Assembly (NCBI GenBank): GCA_016720565.1
Contig: JADKKJ010000001.1
Span: forward strand, 992,001 to 1,056,000
Direction: 5' to 3'
Length of the DNA: 64,000 nt
Origin: Chitinophagaceae bacterium
GTDB taxonomy: Bacteria; Bacteroidota; Bacteroidia; Chitinophagales; Chitinophagaceae
In this document: positions 43,901-53,369 of the stretch, one piece after another
Numbering within the stretch: position 1 is the first letter of the stretch
How the letters are laid out: the number at the start of each line of letters is the position of its first letter
Position numbers and translations under genes: made by a program
The notes under the pieces: model-generated
Database searches by the model: none
What the model was told of the DNA's origin: nothing
What the model saw: the letters and a program-made list of their open reading frames with translations, nothing else

Positions 43901-44320
43901 ATTAAAACTTGTAACAGGTCCTGTACGGTTGGGATTGAAAACATTCCTTCTACCAGTACTTAATACCACATTTTCCATTGTGGTAACAGACTTTGTAAGT
44001 TGAATGTTAAGAATGAAGGTCTCTGCCAGTTGCAGATAAACATCCTCAAATTTTTGTTTGTCATAACCCACATAGGTGATCTCGATAGTGTAGGGACCTC
44101 CAGGTTTCATATTCTCGATCCTGAGCGATCCGCCAGCGCGGGAAAGAGCCACATATTTAGTTCCGGATGGAACGTGAATGGCTACTACGCTTGCTCCCAC
44201 CAGTGTTTCATCAGTGGTGCTCTTTATGGAGCCGGAAATGGCGGATGTCGTAACCTGGGCAAACAAGAATGGGCTTGCCAATAAGGCTAAAACAATCAAA
44301 CAGAGTGTTCTCTTAAGCAT
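40934..44320 (-). CDS. Oar-like TonB-dependent outer-membrane receptor
   Basis: A 1128-aa outer-membrane protein: signal peptide (MLKRTLCLIVLALLASPFLF), a carboxypeptidase-like beta sandwich (AISGSIKSTTDETLVGASVV), a plug domain (FNVDGA-type NNFTVDGADFNNTFGIQ, GFVGAGINAVTRSGTNNFSG) and a long beta barrel ending YQIQFGLRYIFN, with the terminal aromatic residue expected of barrels. It resembles Oar-type receptors rather than SusC, and no SusD partner is adjacent. The imported ligand is unknown. The ATG at 44320 opens a proper signal peptide; upstream in-frame codons do not. Confidence 0.9.
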   Translation of the reverse strand: MLKRTLCLIVLALLASPFLFAQVTTSAISGSIKSTTDETLVGASVVAIHVPSGTKYVALSRAGGSLRIENMKPGGPYTIEITYVGYDKQKFEDVYLQLAETFILNIQLTKSVTTMENVVLSTGRRNVFNPNRTGPVTSFNNRMITVAPSINRNILDLTRATPQANGQAIGGGNSRSNNFTVDGADFNNTFGIQVGGAGNLPGGGSPISFDALDEVSVSIAPFDVRQAGFVGAGINAVTRSGTNNFSGSVYHYYRTEKLRGKKVEKTTFNRSAEEFDQWGMRIGGPIIKNKLFFFFSYETDKQPSVIQTRTPASSTAAYGSSPFIARPTIDSLNYISQYLLTNYGYNTGVATGYVPDIERKKYLGRIDWNISNHHRAVFRYSQVVGGNPAPPSTSVGGAGTVAGNGASRTDITSFWYKNANYFQGTNFYSLSAELNSNWGKVANVIRGTYTYQDDSRTTTSSIFPFVDIMSTTGVNAQAGSGVGAPYVTFGYEPFSYGNLRKVKVYSVTDNFTFTKGKHNFTFGGQYDRTETINGFQRFATSYYRFASWADFASALNPNPALRKLPTDFAITYSLSKDFAPAFSAFRFNQLTAYAQDEIAVNKNLRLTFGLRGDLPTYPDVPQIITHPLVYAMNFKNGEKVNTGLLPENKILWSPRIGFNWDIYGDRSLQIRGGTGVFTGRIPFVWIVSQSGDNGMIQVTQSYNMYTSTGALSGQLPPGPFNPDPAAYRPATVPAAGTIVPTSVTAMSEKYKHPRTWKTVIGLDTKLPWGMIGTIEGIFNKDLVVPFFRSPNYIDPQPLNTAGYPDNRPMYGSTVPTRFINTLNSNQIPAAGGTVGFTPVVIDNSKKGYYGSLMIRIEKPLTKGFNASIAYTKSLAGNISDGDGDQALGAYQGTQQVYGLNTASLSHASYVVPDRLIAMLNYRKEYVKHLATSISLVYVGSAAYRYSYTYSGDFNRDGVNGNDLLWIPTASQVQNMQFSSRVLNGVTYDQTAQRSLFESYIQQDKYMRTHRGQYAERNGALAPWRNQMDVKFLQDLFVKSGKYRNTLQFSVDIFNAGNLINASWGKRKLTNATQILTITNANSLVPGGSVLPIFQLAADRGTIITRTYRDDVSVNSTYQIQFGLRYIFN

Positions 44321-44430
44321 ATAGTTTGGTTTTCGGATGCAAAGAAAGGGAATATTTCCTAAATAAATATAGGCAAATATTAACAAAAATCTGGCTGAAA
44401 AATAAGGCTTTATAATGACATAGCAGATCC

Positions 44431-44438
44431 TAATTTTG
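44431..44438 (+). promoter_or_regulatory. -7 box of ribBA
   Basis: TAATTTTG matches TAnnTTTG, giving a leader of roughly 60 nt before the ATG at 44503. That is too short to hold an FMN riboswitch. Confidence 0.4.
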
Positions 44439-44502
44439 CTATCTGAATAACTGGTGAACATCCTGGGTTTCCCCATTGTTCTAAATTTCTAAAAAACTGT
44501 GT

Positions 44503-45699
44503 ATGCTGGACCCTATTGAATTGGCTATTGAGGACATAAAACAAGGAAAACTGGTGATCGTGGTGGATGATGAGGACCGTGAAAATGAGGGCGATTTTGT
44601 GATCGCCGCCCGCCATATTACCCCTGAAGTGGTCAATTTCATGACCAAAGTTGGCCGTGGATTACTCTGCGCCGCCCTTACCGAAGAACGCTGCGAAGAA
44701 CTGAAACTGGAGCAGATGGTCAACCAGAATTCCGCCCTTCACGAAACAGCTTTTACCGTTTCGGTAGACCTCCTTGGAAATGGCTGTACCTCAGGCATTT
44801 CTGCACAAGATAGGGCCAAAACCCTGCAGGCCCTGATCGATCCGCTTACCAAACCTGCCGATCTGGGAAGACCCGGACATATTTTTCCACTGAAAGCTAA
44901 AAAAGGGGGTGTACTTCGCCGGGCAGGCCATACGGAGGCGGTAGTTGACCTGGCCAGGCTGGCCGGACTTGAGCCTGCCGGAGCACTGGTAGAAATAATG
45001 AATGATGATGGAAGCATGGCCCGCCTACCCGACCTGGAGCTGATCGCGAAAAAATATGAGTTCCGGATCATTTCCATCAAGGACCTGATCGAATACCGGA
45101 TGAAAACCGAATCACTGATCGAAGAGGTGGTAAGGGTGGAAATGCCGACCAAATTCGGTGATTTCCAGCTGGTGGCCTTCAAAGAAAAGAACTCCAGCAA
45201 TGAACACCTGGCCCTGATCAAAGGGCAATGGGCAAAAGATGAGCCTGTTCTCACCAGGGTTCATTCCTCCTGCTTTACCGGGGATATTCTGGGATCCATG
45301 CGATGCGATTGCGGGGACCAGCTTCATGCCGCCATGAATATGGTGAACAGGGAAGGAAAGGGTATTATATTATATATGAACCAGGAAGGGCGTGGCATTG
45401 GACTGCTGAATAAGCTGAAAGCCTATAAACTTCAGGAGGAAGGAATGGATACCGTAGAGGCAAACCTTCATCTTGGCTTTTCTATGGACCAGCGTGACTA
45501 TGGATTGGGGGCGCAGATATTGCGGCACCTGGGGGTGAGCAAACTTCGACTGATGACCAATAACCCAAAGAAAAGAGTGGGCCTTATAGGTTATGGTTTG
45601 GAGATCGTTGAGAATATTCCGATCCGTATTGCTTCAAATCCGCATAATGAGAAATACCTGGAAACAAAAAAGAACAGGTTGGGGCACGAATTGAATTGA
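44503..45699 (+). CDS. ribBA: Bifunctional 3,4-dihydroxy-2-butanone-4-phosphate synthase / GTP cyclohydrolase II
   Basis: Supplies both starting steps of riboflavin synthesis. The 398-aa protein has an N-terminal RibB domain (VIVVDDEDRENEGDFVIAA, the acidic loop; TEAVVDLARLAGL) to about residue 200 and a C-terminal RibA domain with the zinc cysteines in SSCFTGDILGSMRCDCGDQ, the arginine site NQEGRGIGLLNK and DYGLGAQILRHLG. Both domains look complete. A single gene; its stop abuts the end of the convergent TamB-like gene. Confidence 0.96.
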   Translation: MLDPIELAIEDIKQGKLVIVVDDEDRENEGDFVIAARHITPEVVNFMTKVGRGLLCAALTEERCEELKLEQMVNQNSALHETAFTVSVDLLGNGCTSGISAQDRAKTLQALIDPLTKPADLGRPGHIFPLKAKKGGVLRRAGHTEAVVDLARLAGLEPAGALVEIMNDDGSMARLPDLELIAKKYEFRIISIKDLIEYRMKTESLIEEVVRVEMPTKFGDFQLVAFKEKNSSNEHLALIKGQWAKDEPVLTRVHSSCFTGDILGSMRCDCGDQLHAAMNMVNREGKGIILYMNQEGRGIGLLNKLKAYKLQEEGMDTVEANLHLGFSMDQRDYGLGAQILRHLGVSKLRLMTNNPKKRVGLIGYGLEIVENIPIRIASNPHNEKYLETKKNRLGHELN

Positions 45700-48600
45700 T
45701 CAGCGTGTCTTTACTGGTGTTCCTTCCTGTGGAGCTGGTTGGGCAGGCTGATTTTTTCCCAGTTTTTTCTTTCGCCTGAATATATCGCTTATCCGGTCGA
45801 AATCTTTTCGGTAAGAAATATTGGCCCCTATCCTTCTGTCTTTGCCAGGCACACCTGCAGTGGCCGTGGTAAGATAATCGGCATTTTCCCTGTAGAAAAA
45901 GGAGGCGCGGACCGTACCGCTTGGATTGATCAGCCACTCCATGGTCACATCCGGTAATAATTGCTGTCCGAATGTCTGCGAACTTCCCTGTTGTTCAAAC
46001 GGCGTATCATAACCAATACCGGTTGATATCTTGAAACGATTATTAAAAAATGATCGCCCGATCGAAAAATTAATATTTCCACCCAACTGTATGCCTGTAT
46101 TGCTGGTCAGGTCGATCACATCCCTGGTATATATAGAAGTGTTAAGGGTGATATTGTATTTATCGCTTTTCAGCAAATTGCCAAGTATCTTATTCACCTG
46201 GTCATTGATCACATTCAGGAATATTCCGGATATGGTTGTAAGACCCAGGGAGGCTACGCTATAGTTGGTTCCTCTTAATTCACTGGGGGCAAAACTGTTG
46301 AATACAATTAGGTAAGTAGATTGCCTTACGATCTCATTCGGGTCTTTTTGCATCTGCTGGAATATCAACGCAAGTTCCGGATCGGTAACCGCGATACTAC
46401 TGCTTGGAAAATCCAGCGCAAACTGTATGGTTGGTTTATACAGCGAATCTTTCAATGAAGCCACCACATAAACATCTCCCCTTGCACTATTGGCCATGGT
46501 AGATTTAGATCCAAGCATCAATCCCAAAGGAGCGAAACTTACCCGCTCGGCTTTATAGACCGCTTCAAAATTAATATTGGCATTATAGGGGTTTCCGTTC
46601 CACTCTATGAAATTATCATGCTCTGTGCGCAGGTCGAAAGGCTTTTTGAAAAACGACTGGAAGGTGAATAGATACCGGCCTTCCACAATATTAAATCTTC
46701 CCTGCAGTGACAATGGCTCCGAAGTACCTGAATGGATATTAAGCGCGCCATAGCCCTTCCCCTTGATCTCATCACCGGTAAGCTCATCCAGTATCACATT
46801 CACCGATACCATCGGGGTCACTGTCTTCGTTACAGCCATATCAATATCATAGGTAATATTGGTAGAATTGGATCGCAGATCTTCCAGGGTCATTTCCCTT
46901 CCATATTTCCGCTCTACCAGGAAATCTGCGATACCGGATTCCCTTCCTGAAGACGCAGGCAGTGTAACATAACTGCTGTCGATGGCAGAAGCGACGGCAT
47001 CGATCTTCATATACATATCCGACTGCGGTCCTGTAAGTGAAAGCGATGCAGTTCCCCGAACATTTCCATAAAATTCCTTACTGTCGGCCGCGGTTGTATT
47101 TAATAACTGTACAGGCTTATTCTGCGCATCACCGGAACTGCCAGGCTTACGGGTGGAAATATCAATATCATAGAACATGTTCCTGAAGAACTGGTGTTCT
47201 ATTCTGCCCCGGTTCACATATACCGGGTTCCGGGTAATGGAATCAGTTAATAGTAAACCACCAAAATCTATCTGAGTAGAATCGAGTTGTATATCCGTAT
47301 CACGGATCCAGTAAAAACATTGGGTCATTTTAATTCGAACACCTGCATCCTTTAAATGCCCTTTACCCGTAACGCTTATCTCATCAAACGGTCCGCTTAT
47401 ATTTATATCACCGGTGAGATAACCTCGCATTTCAGAGAAAACCGAGCCCAGGAATCTTTCCAAAACATTCAACTGAAAATTCTTCGCATTCAATGTGATC
47501 AGGTTATGCTTCGCGTTTTCTTTACCATTAAGGAAGATATTGGCATCGAAACCAAGATAATTCAGCTGGTTAAGCGTATTGCCATGTATCCTTAATTGCC
47601 CATCCTTATTATCATAAAACACGCTGGTCTTTAATTCACCTAATGAATCATCATCAATTCGCAGGAATTGTGTGGCCAGTTCATCTGATCTTATTTTCAG
47701 GTTTCCGGTTGGATCCTCCACAAAGATCTTTCCGCTTAATAACCCTTCAATGCGGTTATTTGGAACGAAATAGGGTGAAAGGTCGCCAAGGTTAAGTTTG
47801 GTCACTTCTATATCTATATTGTTCCATTGCTGGTCTTTGGCAGGAGAAGTTTTTATAACGATCCGCTGGTCAGTCTCACTCAATACCAGGTTTCCCGTGG
47901 CAGGTGTATTACGACGAAGCACCAGTTCCCCGTTTGGATCGATGGTCCATACTTTTCCATTGATGGAAAAATTGGAATTATCGAATTCTATTTTAAGACC
48001 ATCATCATAGGTCAGTACCATGGCATGCAGGTCGGCTTTTTCAATGGCTTTTGCGCCGGTGGTAATGGCCACAATGGATGTATCATTTTTCGCATTCACA
48101 TGGAAGATGGCCTGCGGTATGCTCAGGCTGTCATTGATGCGGATATCATTCGCTTCTCCCCCTATCACCAGGCTGTCATTATTGCCTTTGGCATTGATGC
48201 GGGTATAATTGAAATTGTATTTATCAAAACGGAAATTCGGTATCTCGGCATTCAATTCAAGTTCGTGAAGGGAAAGATCCAGCCTTCCCTGGAAATGGGA
48301 ATTATTAAACCCCCCAAGCCTGGGGTCCACCAGACTCATATATTCATCTACCGAATAAGTATATATATCAAAATCGAATTTTTCATTTGCGGGTAGCCTG
48401 GAAGGAGCATGAATATAAGCGGGGTAATATCGGTTAAGGATATAAGTGACCGAATTAGGCAACTCCGTAAAATGATACTGCCCGTTAATATCCGCAGTAA
48501 ACTCATTAGAAGCAATGGATAAATGTTTTTCTCCATTTACAGTAGAGGTTCTTAATACCAGTGAATCGAAAGGAAGCGCATGGCCATTCCTGACCAGTTC

Positions 48601-50541
48601 GGCATTGGTGATGCGGGCATAACCCATAAAATCATCCACAGACGATCCGGAAAAATCCAGGTTAGCCTGACCGCGGAAACTCAGGCTGTCTTTACTCAGT
48701 CCTGTTTTCACCAGGTCGATATGCGCCACATCGGCGATCATATTAAACCGGGGTTGTTCACGGTTCAGATCGATCTGCCCTCTAATGGTCAGGTCCGCAT
48801 TCAGGTCATGAACAGATGCATACCCTGTGAACAGGTTCTTCACCAGTTTTCCATCGATGGTTATATCCTGGTACCGGTAATGATCATATTCAGCATAACT
48901 CAACCTGGTATCAATTTGTATATCCCTTGACCTTTCCGTGAATCCCCTGCCTTTGATGGTACCATTAAGCGCAATTGTCCCTAATTTTTTATCGCCAAGC
49001 AAAACACCTAAATGAAACCCTTCTGTTTCCAGCTTTGCCGTATACACCGGGTCCTTGCCGGCGGAATTAAAATGCAGATCGGTATTTACCATCCCCAGGT
49101 TGGTATTGATCAGTCCTACCATGATGAAATCATTGAGGAAACCTTTGAATCCACCTTTGAACCGGAGGTATTGAATACTCCTGAGATTGGGTACAGATAC
49201 TTTTTTAAGCAGGGGAATGATCGTCACCGCATCGGCATAATTGCTTCGAAATTCATTGGCCCGAAGGTCTATATAGGTAGTATTGATATCCGGCAAGCCG
49301 GTAAGCGCCAGGTCTCCTTTAAATAATGTATTGTCGCCTGCCTGGATTAGAAGGTTATTTCCTTTCAACGCTTCAACTGTGCCTTTTGCCTTTCCCGATA
49401 TGCTGATCTTTTTTTTCCAGGTCTTTAAATTATTGCTGAAAAATGCCAGGTCATCGCTGTCAATATAGCTATCCTCGAAGTCTGCTTCCATCACAACCCG
49501 ACTGAGAAAAGCACTCATGTCGGAGATATCATGATAGGTCATGGAATAATATCTCTTTAAATGGCTCCTGTTAGTTTCCAGGTCCATATTATCGAAATAC
49601 ATTCCGGTTGGGGTAAGTCTGAATGCGGCAGAAAGGTTCTTTAATTGAAGCCCGCTTTTTTCCCTGGCTGAAAGTTTAATATCGGAATACACCGTATCCC
49701 CGACAAAATTGTTATTCTTCAAGGAACCGTTTATCTCTGTAAAAAGCAGGTGCTGCCCATCGAATGCGGATAGGGCGATCGCAGCATTCACATTATCCTG
49801 CCTGAAACTACCGTTTTCAATTGTAAGATTTGCGATCTTGAATGTGGTCCCTGCTTTCCAGGTAGTGGGGGTTTCTTTATTTTCTGCCAGCACCGGGGCA
49901 CTGTTACGCGGCTTGGTCCTGGTATAATTCCTTATGGCGATCACCGGGTCTTTCAGCGAAAGATCTTTGATCACATACTGATTACCCGAAAAGCTCAATT
50001 GATCCGCATTCATTTGCAAGCCACCGATCCGGGCATCCATATCCTGTCCCATCCAGGCATCTTTCTGAATAAAATGTACATTATTGAATTCAACCTCTTT
50101 TAGATTGAACACAATACCACCCTTTTTCTTCGACTTGCTGCCGGAAGGGGAACTGAAATAATCAAAAAGGAATTGCTGGCTCCAGACGGAATCTGTGCGC
50201 TGGAATTTAATCAGTGCATCTTCCAGGCCGATGTATTTAATATCGGCTTCTTTTTTAAAAAAGAACCAATCAGTGATATTCAGTTTTACATCCCCTGCAA
50301 ATAATAAGGTGTCACCTTTCCGGTCTTCTATCATCAAACCCTGCAGGTGCATACGATTGAAAAGGGAGAAATCTATATGCTTAATACTGACCCTGGTTTT
50401 AAGGTCTTTTGAAAGACGGGCTGTAACCTGTCGCCCTATCCAGTTCTGTCCCCAGGGGGTTTGAATAAATATATACGCCGCCGCTATCAGGAAAAACAAT
50501 GACAGCAGGAACCATTTAACTATTTTCTTAACTCGTTTCAG
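45700..50541 (-). CDS. TamB-like translocation and assembly module protein
   Basis: A very large (about 1613 aa) protein anchored by one N-terminal helix, spanning the periplasm, with a DUF490 (TamB) C-terminal domain (ITGDEIKGKGYGALNIHSG, SLQGRFNIVEGRYLFTFQSF) that helps outer-membrane protein or lipid traffic. The rest is repeated beta-rich AsmA-like segments. The frame has no ATG near its start: TAA precedes ATA-CCG-AAC, and CTG-AAA-CGA at 50541 would give (M)KRVKKIVKWFLLSLFFLI, the expected TamB opening. A TTG at 50499 would remove half the helix. CTG is chosen. Confidence 0.85.
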   Translation of the reverse strand: MKRVKKIVKWFLLSLFFLIAAAYIFIQTPWGQNWIGRQVTARLSKDLKTRVSIKHIDFSLFNRMHLQGLMIEDRKGDTLLFAGDVKLNITDWFFFKKEADIKYIGLEDALIKFQRTDSVWSQQFLFDYFSSPSGSKSKKKGGIVFNLKEVEFNNVHFIQKDAWMGQDMDARIGGLQMNADQLSFSGNQYVIKDLSLKDPVIAIRNYTRTKPRNSAPVLAENKETPTTWKAGTTFKIANLTIENGSFRQDNVNAAIALSAFDGQHLLFTEINGSLKNNNFVGDTVYSDIKLSAREKSGLQLKNLSAAFRLTPTGMYFDNMDLETNRSHLKRYYSMTYHDISDMSAFLSRVVMEADFEDSYIDSDDLAFFSNNLKTWKKKISISGKAKGTVEALKGNNLLIQAGDNTLFKGDLALTGLPDINTTYIDLRANEFRSNYADAVTIIPLLKKVSVPNLRSIQYLRFKGGFKGFLNDFIMVGLINTNLGMVNTDLHFNSAGKDPVYTAKLETEGFHLGVLLGDKKLGTIALNGTIKGRGFTERSRDIQIDTRLSYAEYDHYRYQDITIDGKLVKNLFTGYASVHDLNADLTIRGQIDLNREQPRFNMIADVAHIDLVKTGLSKDSLSFRGQANLDFSGSSVDDFMGYARITNAELVRNGHALPFDSLVLRTSTVNGEKHLSIASNEFTADINGQYHFTELPNSVTYILNRYYPAYIHAPSRLPANEKFDFDIYTYSVDEYMSLVDPRLGGFNNSHFQGRLDLSLHELELNAEIPNFRFDKYNFNYTRINAKGNNDSLVIGGEANDIRINDSLSIPQAIFHVNAKNDTSIVAITTGAKAIEKADLHAMVLTYDDGLKIEFDNSNFSINGKVWTIDPNGELVLRRNTPATGNLVLSETDQRIVIKTSPAKDQQWNNIDIEVTKLNLGDLSPYFVPNNRIEGLLSGKIFVEDPTGNLKIRSDELATQFLRIDDDSLGELKTSVFYDNKDGQLRIHGNTLNQLNYLGFDANIFLNGKENAKHNLITLNAKNFQLNVLERFLGSVFSEMRGYLTGDINISGPFDEISVTGKGHLKDAGVRIKMTQCFYWIRDTDIQLDSTQIDFGGLLLTDSITRNPVYVNRGRIEHQFFRNMFYDIDISTRKPGSSGDAQNKPVQLLNTTAADSKEFYGNVRGTASLSLTGPQSDMYMKIDAVASAIDSSYVTLPASSGRESGIADFLVERKYGREMTLEDLRSNSTNITYDIDMAVTKTVTPMVSVNVILDELTGDEIKGKGYGALNIHSGTSEPLSLQGRFNIVEGRYLFTFQSFFKKPFDLRTEHDNFIEWNGNPYNANINFEAVYKAERVSFAPLGLMLGSKSTMANSARGDVYVVASLKDSLYKPTIQFALDFPSSSIAVTDPELALIFQQMQKDPNEIVRQSTYLIVFNSFAPSELRGTNYSVASLGLTTISGIFLNVINDQVNKILGNLLKSDKYNITLNTSIYTRDVIDLTSNTGIQLGGNINFSIGRSFFNNRFKISTGIGYDTPFEQQGSSQTFGQQLLPDVTMEWLINPSGTVRASFFYRENADYLTTATAGVPGKDRRIGANISYRKDFDRISDIFRRKKKLGKNQPAQPAPQEGTPVKTR

Positions 50542-50599
50542 GTTCGGTATTTAATTTGTAAAAGTATGCAATCGAATGGTTTGCAAATACAATACCAAA

Positions 50600-51646
50600 T
50601 TAAAACTTCCCGGTATCCACGTCTTTTATGAAATTAATAACGCCACCCATAAAGGTCTGCTGGTCATCCCACATACTTAAATGGCTTCCATTGGGGCAGA
50701 ATAAATAGCGGCCTTTTTGCACCATTTTACTTTGTTCCTCCATGGCCTTAGGGTCCATCGTGTCGAATTTTGCACCTACCATCAGTGTAGGAACCGTAAT
50801 TTCTTTCAACCGGCTCTTGATATCCCAGGTGGCCAGTCTTCCGGCTATACCAAATTCTGAAGGGCCCTGCATCAGCACATAAACCTCCCCTGAACGCGGA
50901 GCAGCTGCAAAATGGGTAAAGGACCTTTGGAAAGGTTCAGGCCAGGGATCCAACCGGCATATATGCTTATTGTAAAAATTAGGGATCAATAATTCTTCAT
51001 AACGCGGATTCTTATAATCTCCACGGGCCTCAATATCCCTGATCTCCGCCAATACTTTTGGATCCATTTGTGGCGCCAGGACTTCCCGTGCATATTTTCC
51101 ATATTCGGGTCCACTGGCTACCATATTGGCTACCACCATGCCTTTCAGGTTTTGCTGGTATTTAAGTGCATATTCCATAGCCAGTATCCCTCCCCATGAA
51201 TTACCGAGCAGATAAAAATTACTGCTATCAGCGCCAATGGCCTTACGCACCTGCTCCACTTCCTCCACATACCTTTCGGTGGTCCAGAGACTGCTATCAG
51301 ATGGCTGATCGCTGTATGGAGCCCCTAACTGATCATATTCATAAAACTCAAAACCTTCCTGCGGGAAAAAGCTTTCAAAACACTCCATGTATTCATGTCC
51401 CATAGCCGGACCTCCGTGTAACAAAAGGACCTTGATACGATCATTATTCCCAAATCGCTTGGTCCATACCCTGAACTGGCCCACAGGTGTTTCAATGGGG
51501 ATCATTCGTATACCCGCCGACCGGATATTACTGTCGCCGTAATTAAAATAATCCCGCACGCTGATATCCTTTCCAGTGGATCCGCTGCGTTGCTGGCAAC
51601 TGCTGAACAAAAGCAGGAACATGCAGCCGGTAATAAGCTTTTTCAT
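50600..51646 (-). CDS. Proline iminopeptidase-like alpha/beta hydrolase, lipoprotein
   Basis: A 348-aa predicted lipoprotein (MKKLITGCMFLLLFSSCQQ, lipobox Cys17) of the alpha/beta-hydrolase peptidase group that removes N-terminal proline. The oxyanion motif HGGPAMGHEY, the nucleophile elbow LLGNSWGGILA and the late NGSHLSMWD with the catalytic histidine are all present. The HGGP pattern is specific to the prolyl-aminopeptidase family. Being anchored outside the cytoplasm, it would act on peptides in the periplasm or at the surface. Divergent from the amidase gene with a 58-base gap. Confidence 0.85.
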   Translation of the reverse strand: MKKLITGCMFLLLFSSCQQRSGSTGKDISVRDYFNYGDSNIRSAGIRMIPIETPVGQFRVWTKRFGNNDRIKVLLLHGGPAMGHEYMECFESFFPQEGFEFYEYDQLGAPYSDQPSDSSLWTTERYVEEVEQVRKAIGADSSNFYLLGNSWGGILAMEYALKYQQNLKGMVVANMVASGPEYGKYAREVLAPQMDPKVLAEIRDIEARGDYKNPRYEELLIPNFYNKHICRLDPWPEPFQRSFTHFAAAPRSGEVYVLMQGPSEFGIAGRLATWDIKSRLKEITVPTLMVGAKFDTMDPKAMEEQSKMVQKGRYLFCPNGSHLSMWDDQQTFMGGVINFIKDVDTGKF

Positions 51647-51704
51647 TTTTGTGGTTTGTCAACAAATTTAAGGGAGGCAGCCTATCTTTAATTCACCAAA
51701 TTGA

Positions 51705-53369
51705 ATGGTTATGAGGAAATGTATTTTTTGTTTGACAATGCTGGTATGGGTCCTCCCTTATCGGTCGCTGGCGCAAACCCACCAGGATACCATCAGGATG
51801 ATCAGGGAGACCACCCGGCTTTACGACCTGGATTTTACAGATGATGAAGCTGATTCCATGATCGGAAACATCAACAATTATAATTTCATCCTGAAGGGCA
51901 TGCATCGAACCATGCTTACCAATGAGGTGAGTTTTCCATTTGCATTTCGTCCCGCCCCCGCGGATATGAAGATCTCATCTAAAAAAGAAAAGATCAACTG
52001 GGATATACCTCTGCGCACCGTTTTGCCTGCCAACCGAAATGAACTGGCTTTTTATTCCATTTCGCAACTGGCGGCCCTGCTTTATACCAAAAAAATAAGT
52101 TCTGTAGAACTCACAAAATTCTTTTTATCAAGGCTGAAAAAATGGGGCGATACCCTTCAATGTGTGATCACCCTTACAGAAGAGCTTGCCCTGCAACAAG
52201 CCCGCCAGGCAGATGCAGAAATGAAAAAGGGGATTTACCGGGGTCCGCTGCATGGCATACCCTATGGGTTAAAAGATCTGTTCGCTGTAAAAGGTTATCG
52301 CACCACCTGGGGTGCCACCCCCTATAAAGACCAGGTTCTTGATGTGGATTGTTTCGTTTACCAGCAACTCAAAAAAGCCGGCGCTGTTCTATGCGCCAAA
52401 CTATCCATGGGATCATTGGCAAATAATAATAAATGGTTTGGTGGTGAAACTAAAAATCCCTGGAATTTAAATGAAGGCTCCAGTGGTTCATCTGCCGGAT
52501 CAGCATCAGCTACCTCGGCAGGACTTTTACCTTTTGCCATTGGGACAGAGACGCAGGGATCCATTGTTTCTCCATCCACCCGTTGCGGAGCTACCGGATT
52601 GAGGCCCAGTTTTGGAACCATCAGCCGGTATGGTGCCATGGTACTTTGCTGGAGTCTGGATAAAGCAGGACCCATCTGCAGAAGCGCCGAGGACGCCGCT
52701 ATTGTTTTTGCTTTCCTGCATGGAACCGATGGCAATGACCCTTCCGCTATTTACAGCAGTTTTAATTATACCGGGAAAACAGATTGGAGCAAATTAAGGA
52801 TCGCCTACGCGGAGAATTATTTTAAGCGACTTGATTCGAACTCTTCGGAAAGAAAGTTACTGGATGTTTACCGGTCCATGGGAGCACAGGTTAAGGCTAT
52901 TAATTTTCCTGATTCTGCCATGTATCCCAATAACCTGATCAGCATTATCCTGGCCGCAGAATCAGCCGCCGCCTTCGATGAACTTACCAGGTCGAACCGC
53001 GACGACCTCATAGAAAGACAGGACCGTTTCTTCTGGCCAAATACATTTCGTTCGGCACGTATGATCCCCGCTGTAGAATATATTGAAGCCAACAGGCAAC
53101 GCGCCCTGCTATGCGCAAAGATGAATGCATTCATGAAGGATATAGATGTGCTGATCGTACCATCCTTTGCAGGCAGGCAATTATCCATGACCAACCTTAC
53201 AGGCCACCCGGTGGTATGTATGCCTATAGGATTCAATAAAACCGGATCACCCGTTAGTATCACACTTATAGGAAAGCTTTATGATGAGGCCAGTATTCTG
53301 GCCGTGGCAAAAGCTTTCCAGGATAAGACCGAATTCAATAAGTTGCACCCGGAAAAATTCAAACAATGA
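51705..53369 (+). CDS. Amidase-signature family hydrolase, exported
   Basis: A 554-aa enzyme with signal peptide (ATG at 51705, or 51711 giving MRKCIFCLTMLVWVLPYRSL) and an extra N-terminal segment before the amidase domain. The Ser-cisSer-Lys triad is visible: Lys190 in GLKDLFAVKG, Ser262/263 in GSSGSSAGSA and Ser286 in GTETQGSIVSPS. Such enzymes hydrolyse linear amides. The export distinguishes it from GatA of tRNA amidation. It overlaps the amidohydrolase gene by 4 bases. A near-consensus box TATCTTTA is at 51683-51690. Confidence 0.88.
   Translation: MVMRKCIFCLTMLVWVLPYRSLAQTHQDTIRMIRETTRLYDLDFTDDEADSMIGNINNYNFILKGMHRTMLTNEVSFPFAFRPAPADMKISSKKEKINWDIPLRTVLPANRNELAFYSISQLAALLYTKKISSVELTKFFLSRLKKWGDTLQCVITLTEELALQQARQADAEMKKGIYRGPLHGIPYGLKDLFAVKGYRTTWGATPYKDQVLDVDCFVYQQLKKAGAVLCAKLSMGSLANNNKWFGGETKNPWNLNEGSSGSSAGSASATSAGLLPFAIGTETQGSIVSPSTRCGATGLRPSFGTISRYGAMVLCWSLDKAGPICRSAEDAAIVFAFLHGTDGNDPSAIYSSFNYTGKTDWSKLRIAYAENYFKRLDSNSSERKLLDVYRSMGAQVKAINFPDSAMYPNNLISIILAAESAAAFDELTRSNRDDLIERQDRFFWPNTFRSARMIPAVEYIEANRQRALLCAKMNAFMKDIDVLIVPSFAGRQLSMTNLTGHPVVCMPIGFNKTGSPVSITLIGKLYDEASILAVAKAFQDKTEFNKLHPEKFKQ

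Noticed and set aside
40934..44320. SusC of a polysaccharide utilisation locus
   Set aside because: No SusD or glycoside hydrolase gene is adjacent and the receptor resembles the Oar type.
44439..44502. FMN riboswitch before ribBA
   Set aside because: Only about 60 bases separate the -7 box from the ATG, too short for the RFN element, and no RFN-like sequence was seen.
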